In this document: positions 7,887 through 10,000 of the stretch, in pieces
Numbering within the stretch: the stretch's first letter is position 1
Layout of the letters: each line of letters opens with the position of its first letter
From: Actinidia chinensis
Taxonomy: Eukaryota > Streptophyta > Magnoliopsida > Ericales > Actinidiaceae
Length of the DNA stretch: 10,000 nt
Assembly (NCBI GenBank): GCA_009663005.1
Contig: CM018895.1
Location: 23,579,238-23,589,237 of the forward strand
Direction: 5' to 3'
Program-made: the position numbers and the translations under genes
Notes under the pieces: model-generated
Seen by the model: the letters and a program-made list of their open reading frames with translations, nothing else
What the model was told of the DNA's origin: nothing
The model's database searches: none

Positions 7887-7939
7887 CTGAGGACTTGATT
7901 GGGTCTCTTCCGTGAGAAGGCAGAGTTTTCATCCGCCAT
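7887..7939 (-). CDS. IMPA9: importin alpha-9 exon 1 (start codon, out of frame by one base)
   Basis: The ATG at 7939-7937 has a strong plant start context (AATAATGGCG: A at -3, G at +4) and reads MADENSAFS. The family sequence RDPIKSS follows in a different frame. The exon is 53 nt where 52 would give the required phase-1 end, so there is one extra base (or two missing) somewhere between about 7930 and 7908. A second ATG at 7932-7930 is already in the RDPIKSS frame and would give a 15-codon N-terminus beginning MKTLPSHG, but its context is poor (C at -3). The exon ends TCCTCAG at 7887, and the following intron begins GCACGC. Confidence 0.75.
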
Positions 7940-8285
7940 TATTGACGATCAAAGAAGCTCCGAATATCTGTCGGTAGGATTTTGCGGAGAGAGAGAACTG
8001 AACAACTGGGGAAAAGAACTCTGAAGAAGAAAATCCGAATTGCGATTATCGCGCTCCCAGCCCCGTTATTTGGGACAAGGGATCCGGACTCCTTTTATTC
8101 TGCATTTCCAAAGTTCAAAAGGCTGATTTACCTTCCCTGTTTGGTTGCTTGGAGTTTCGTGCCCTACTCGAGGATTGTGTTATCCGGAGGAAACCACTCT
8201 TTTGTACTAATTGCAATAATTCATACTTCCCTCCTTTCCCTTCCCCTTTTGTTTATTCAACTAATAATTGTCCGTGCATTACATT
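7940..8285 (-). promoter_or_regulatory. 5' leader and probable core promoter of the importin gene
   Basis: Read on the minus strand, the stretch next to the ATG has plant 5'-leader features: CTCTCTCTCC at 8000-7985 and the C/T-rich TTTTCTTCTTCAGAG at 8034-8018. The base composition is more balanced than the AT-rich flank, and the change is sharp near 8283. A weak TATA-like ATAAAAGG lies at 8098-8091. An open frame on the plus strand (7982-8287) looks accidental. Start of transcription cannot be placed. Confidence 0.45.
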
Positions 8286-10000
8286 AAAAAAAAAATCTTA
8301 AACGTATTTGTTAAAAATTTATAATCTAAAAAACAGATAAAAAATACATTACATGCATATACGAATAGATACATTGCTATAAAATGAAAAATAAATTAAA
8401 AATTATTATGATTTTAAAAAAAATTGCTAATTGTAGAAATGAGGAGAAAAAAAGAGATGTTTTAGTTTGATTATTTTTTGTTTCACTAAAAAATAATTCA
8501 ATGGGTAAAAAATATGTCCAGATTTTAGAAAAAAAAAATTCATTGAATAAAAACTTATGTGAGTCTCACACTTTTAAGAATGAGAAAGTGGTATTTTTTT
8601 GAGAAAAAAAATAGTCTCATGTGAAATCTCAGTCGTTGGATTAACTTAAATTGAATTTCAACATTAGATAATAAAAAATAATTTTAAGATTCAAAATGAA
8701 TTATAATTTATATGAATTTTTAAATATTTTTTTAATATTCATAATTTGTCTTTCAATATATATTCATTTCAGTTTTGCTAAGAACAATGCATCTTTTACC
8801 ATACATATTTACATGTAATGAGGTCTGTAAAAATATGGGTACCATCACTGTACATAATTTACTGTTCATATTATTTGAATTGATAAAAAAACTTCTTTAA
8901 TTTGATAATCTTTCTCGTGTTATTTATTTCAAATTTGTTTATCTTGAACAAAATTGATATGCCGTCAAAAAAAGTGTGGAAGAACTCACGACGACATGTG
9001 GTAAAAAGTAAAAACATCAAAATTGAGGGGGTAAATGGCTTTGAAAACTATAATAGATGTAAATGCAGTTGAATTAGGGGAGTGGTTAATTGCATACTAA
9101 TTTGGCTGGGATAAAGTGTTTTTAAATTAACTTCTGATTTTTTCCGATCCTCTCCGTTACGCCCCATATAATAGAAAAGGCCACTACACTGAAACTACTT
9201 TCATTTTATATTAAATCTACGTTGTTTTACATATTAAGCATAGATAATTTTTTAGTCTTTGATCAGTACTAACAGAAATACCATGATTCTACTATTTATT
9301 TGATAGATATAAAAAATATTATTTCTTTGTAATTATATTTATAATATTTTTTATTAAAAAAATCAACAATGTTGCTAAATAATTCAATTTTTGTAATTAT
9401 TTACATCTTTAGTGTGATTTTTTATTTTTTATTTTTTTTTCACTTTCTCAGCTTGTGTTAACAATAGAAATCAGAAATTAAAATTAAAATTATTATTAAT
9501 TTTAAAAAACTAGCAAAATTCGTATTTACCCAAAATTACATTTTTTTTATTTAATTTGGATTTTACTACTTCTCAACAAACCAAAAAATATTTTTTTACT
9601 TCTTTAAATTATTTAATCAATACAGAAAAAATTAATATAAAACAAAAAAAAAATGAGTGAGTTATTGAGTATCTCATGCTATATAATATAAAATGACTTA
9701 GTTTTAATGTAACGGACACTTACATTATATTGAGTGTAGAGCACAAAATTGTGAGAGATTATTTTAGTGCGTTTAAATTAAAGTGATTTGTTTCTTTTTT
9801 AATTAAAAATGATAAAAGAAAAGTCAGATTGATCGTAAATTATGTTAAATCCTATTTAAACTCTTAAACTATTATATTTTTGGGCTATTTACCTAGTGAA
9901 TTATCAATTACATTTTATTCGCCAGTGAACTATTCAATCGCCCTCTATCTAATCTAATCAATGACGGGCTGTCCAATTAGTGGACATAATATTAACACAT
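8286..10000. other. very AT-rich intergenic sequence, no gene seen
   Basis: No reading frame, RNA gene or complete transposon is supportable on either strand. The sequence is dominated by A and T runs. Two small perfect inverted repeats stand out: TGTGAG-T-CTCACA at 8558-8570, and TAATGTAA / TTACATTA with a 7-base loop at 9705-9727. A short imperfect duplication (AGTGAATTATCAATTAC, then AGTGAACTATTCAATCGC) is at about 9894-9942. Distal promoter elements of the importin gene could lie here but none is identifiable. Confidence 0.5.

Larger units (their letters stand above)
927..7939 (-). pseudogene. IMPA9: importin subunit alpha-9-like gene, 5' part, with frame and stop defects
   Basis: Importin alpha is the cytosolic adaptor that binds nuclear localisation signals through armadillo repeats and docks to importin beta through an N-terminal IBB domain. 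Three minus-strand exons give about 142 codons of a protein that is normally about 520-530 residues; the rest lies beyond position 1. Recognisable pieces are the start MADE, RDPIKSS, VGNV, RRQHAV, LVRTKRLCRVG, MMIDEEQSILE, then VTALRELR and AGAIPLLVQCLSFGS, all as I remember them from plant IMPA-9. Exon joins agree in phase: G|TT makes Val and CA|G makes Gln. Defects as read: exon 1 is one base out of frame from its canonical ATG, TGA lies at 3123-3121, and intron 1 has a GC donor. The family identity is secure. Whether this is a pseudogene, a gene using later start codons or a live gene with assembly errors cannot be decided here. Confidence 0.85.

Noticed and set aside
7982..8287. Plus-strand open frame of 101 codons beside exon 1
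   Set aside because: No recognisable motif, and it overlaps the divergent leader/promoter of the importin gene. The hydrophobic look comes from the C/T-rich plus strand.
1..10000. CRISPR arrays, rRNA, tRNA or bacterial operon features
   Set aside because: None seen. The TGGTATCAGAGC near 6790 is a primer binding site complementary to tRNA, not a tRNA gene.

Overview
The window looks like nuclear DNA of a flowering plant, most likely a eudicot. It is AT-rich and intron-rich, and it carries one split gene whose exon peptides match plant importin subunit alpha-9 (IMPA-9). It also carries a Ty1/copia-type LTR retrotransposon with a plant initiator-Met tRNA primer site. There is no bacterial gene organisation. 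I cannot name the species.

The only host gene I can support lies on the minus strand and runs off the left end. Three exons are visible: exon 1 (7939-7887, start codon and N-terminus), exon 2 (3143-2924, importin-beta-binding region) and exon 3 (1080-927, first armadillo repeats). Splice phases join exactly (phase 1, then phase 2), and introns 1 and 2 are 4743 and 1843 bp. The copy shows damage as read: exon 1 is one base out of frame from its canonical ATG, exon 2 has an in-frame TGA eight codons in, and intron 1 starts with GC instead of GT. Either it is a decaying or altered copy, or the assembly has errors here. A local sequence anomaly inside intron 1 makes the second option realistic.

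Intron 1 holds nested repeats. A complete 3793-bp LTR element (3707-7499) sits in the same orientation as the gene, bounded by a perfect 5-bp target duplication AAAGT. It has two ~0.7-kb LTRs (TGTT...AACA), a PBS for tRNA-iMet and a polypurine tract. Its interior is only ~2.35 kb and holds frame-broken remains of gag and probably protease, with no recognisable integrase, reverse transcriptase or RNase H, so it must be non-autonomous. It landed inside an older fold-back (MITE-like) repeat whose inverted arms are at ~3264-3390 and ~7528-7645. The left LTR contains a 90-bp almost pure G/T block absent from the right LTR, which is probably an artefact.

Layout, left to right: 1-926 part of intron 3; 927-1080 exon 3; 1081-2923 intron 2 with some degenerate repeats; 2924-3143 exon 2; 3144-7886 intron 1 with the nested transposons; 7887-7939 exon 1; 7940-8285 pyrimidine-rich 5' leader and probable promoter; 8286-10000 very AT-rich intergenic sequence without a gene. 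I found no undescribed multi-gene system. The points of interest are the state of the importin gene and the nested insertion in its first intron.
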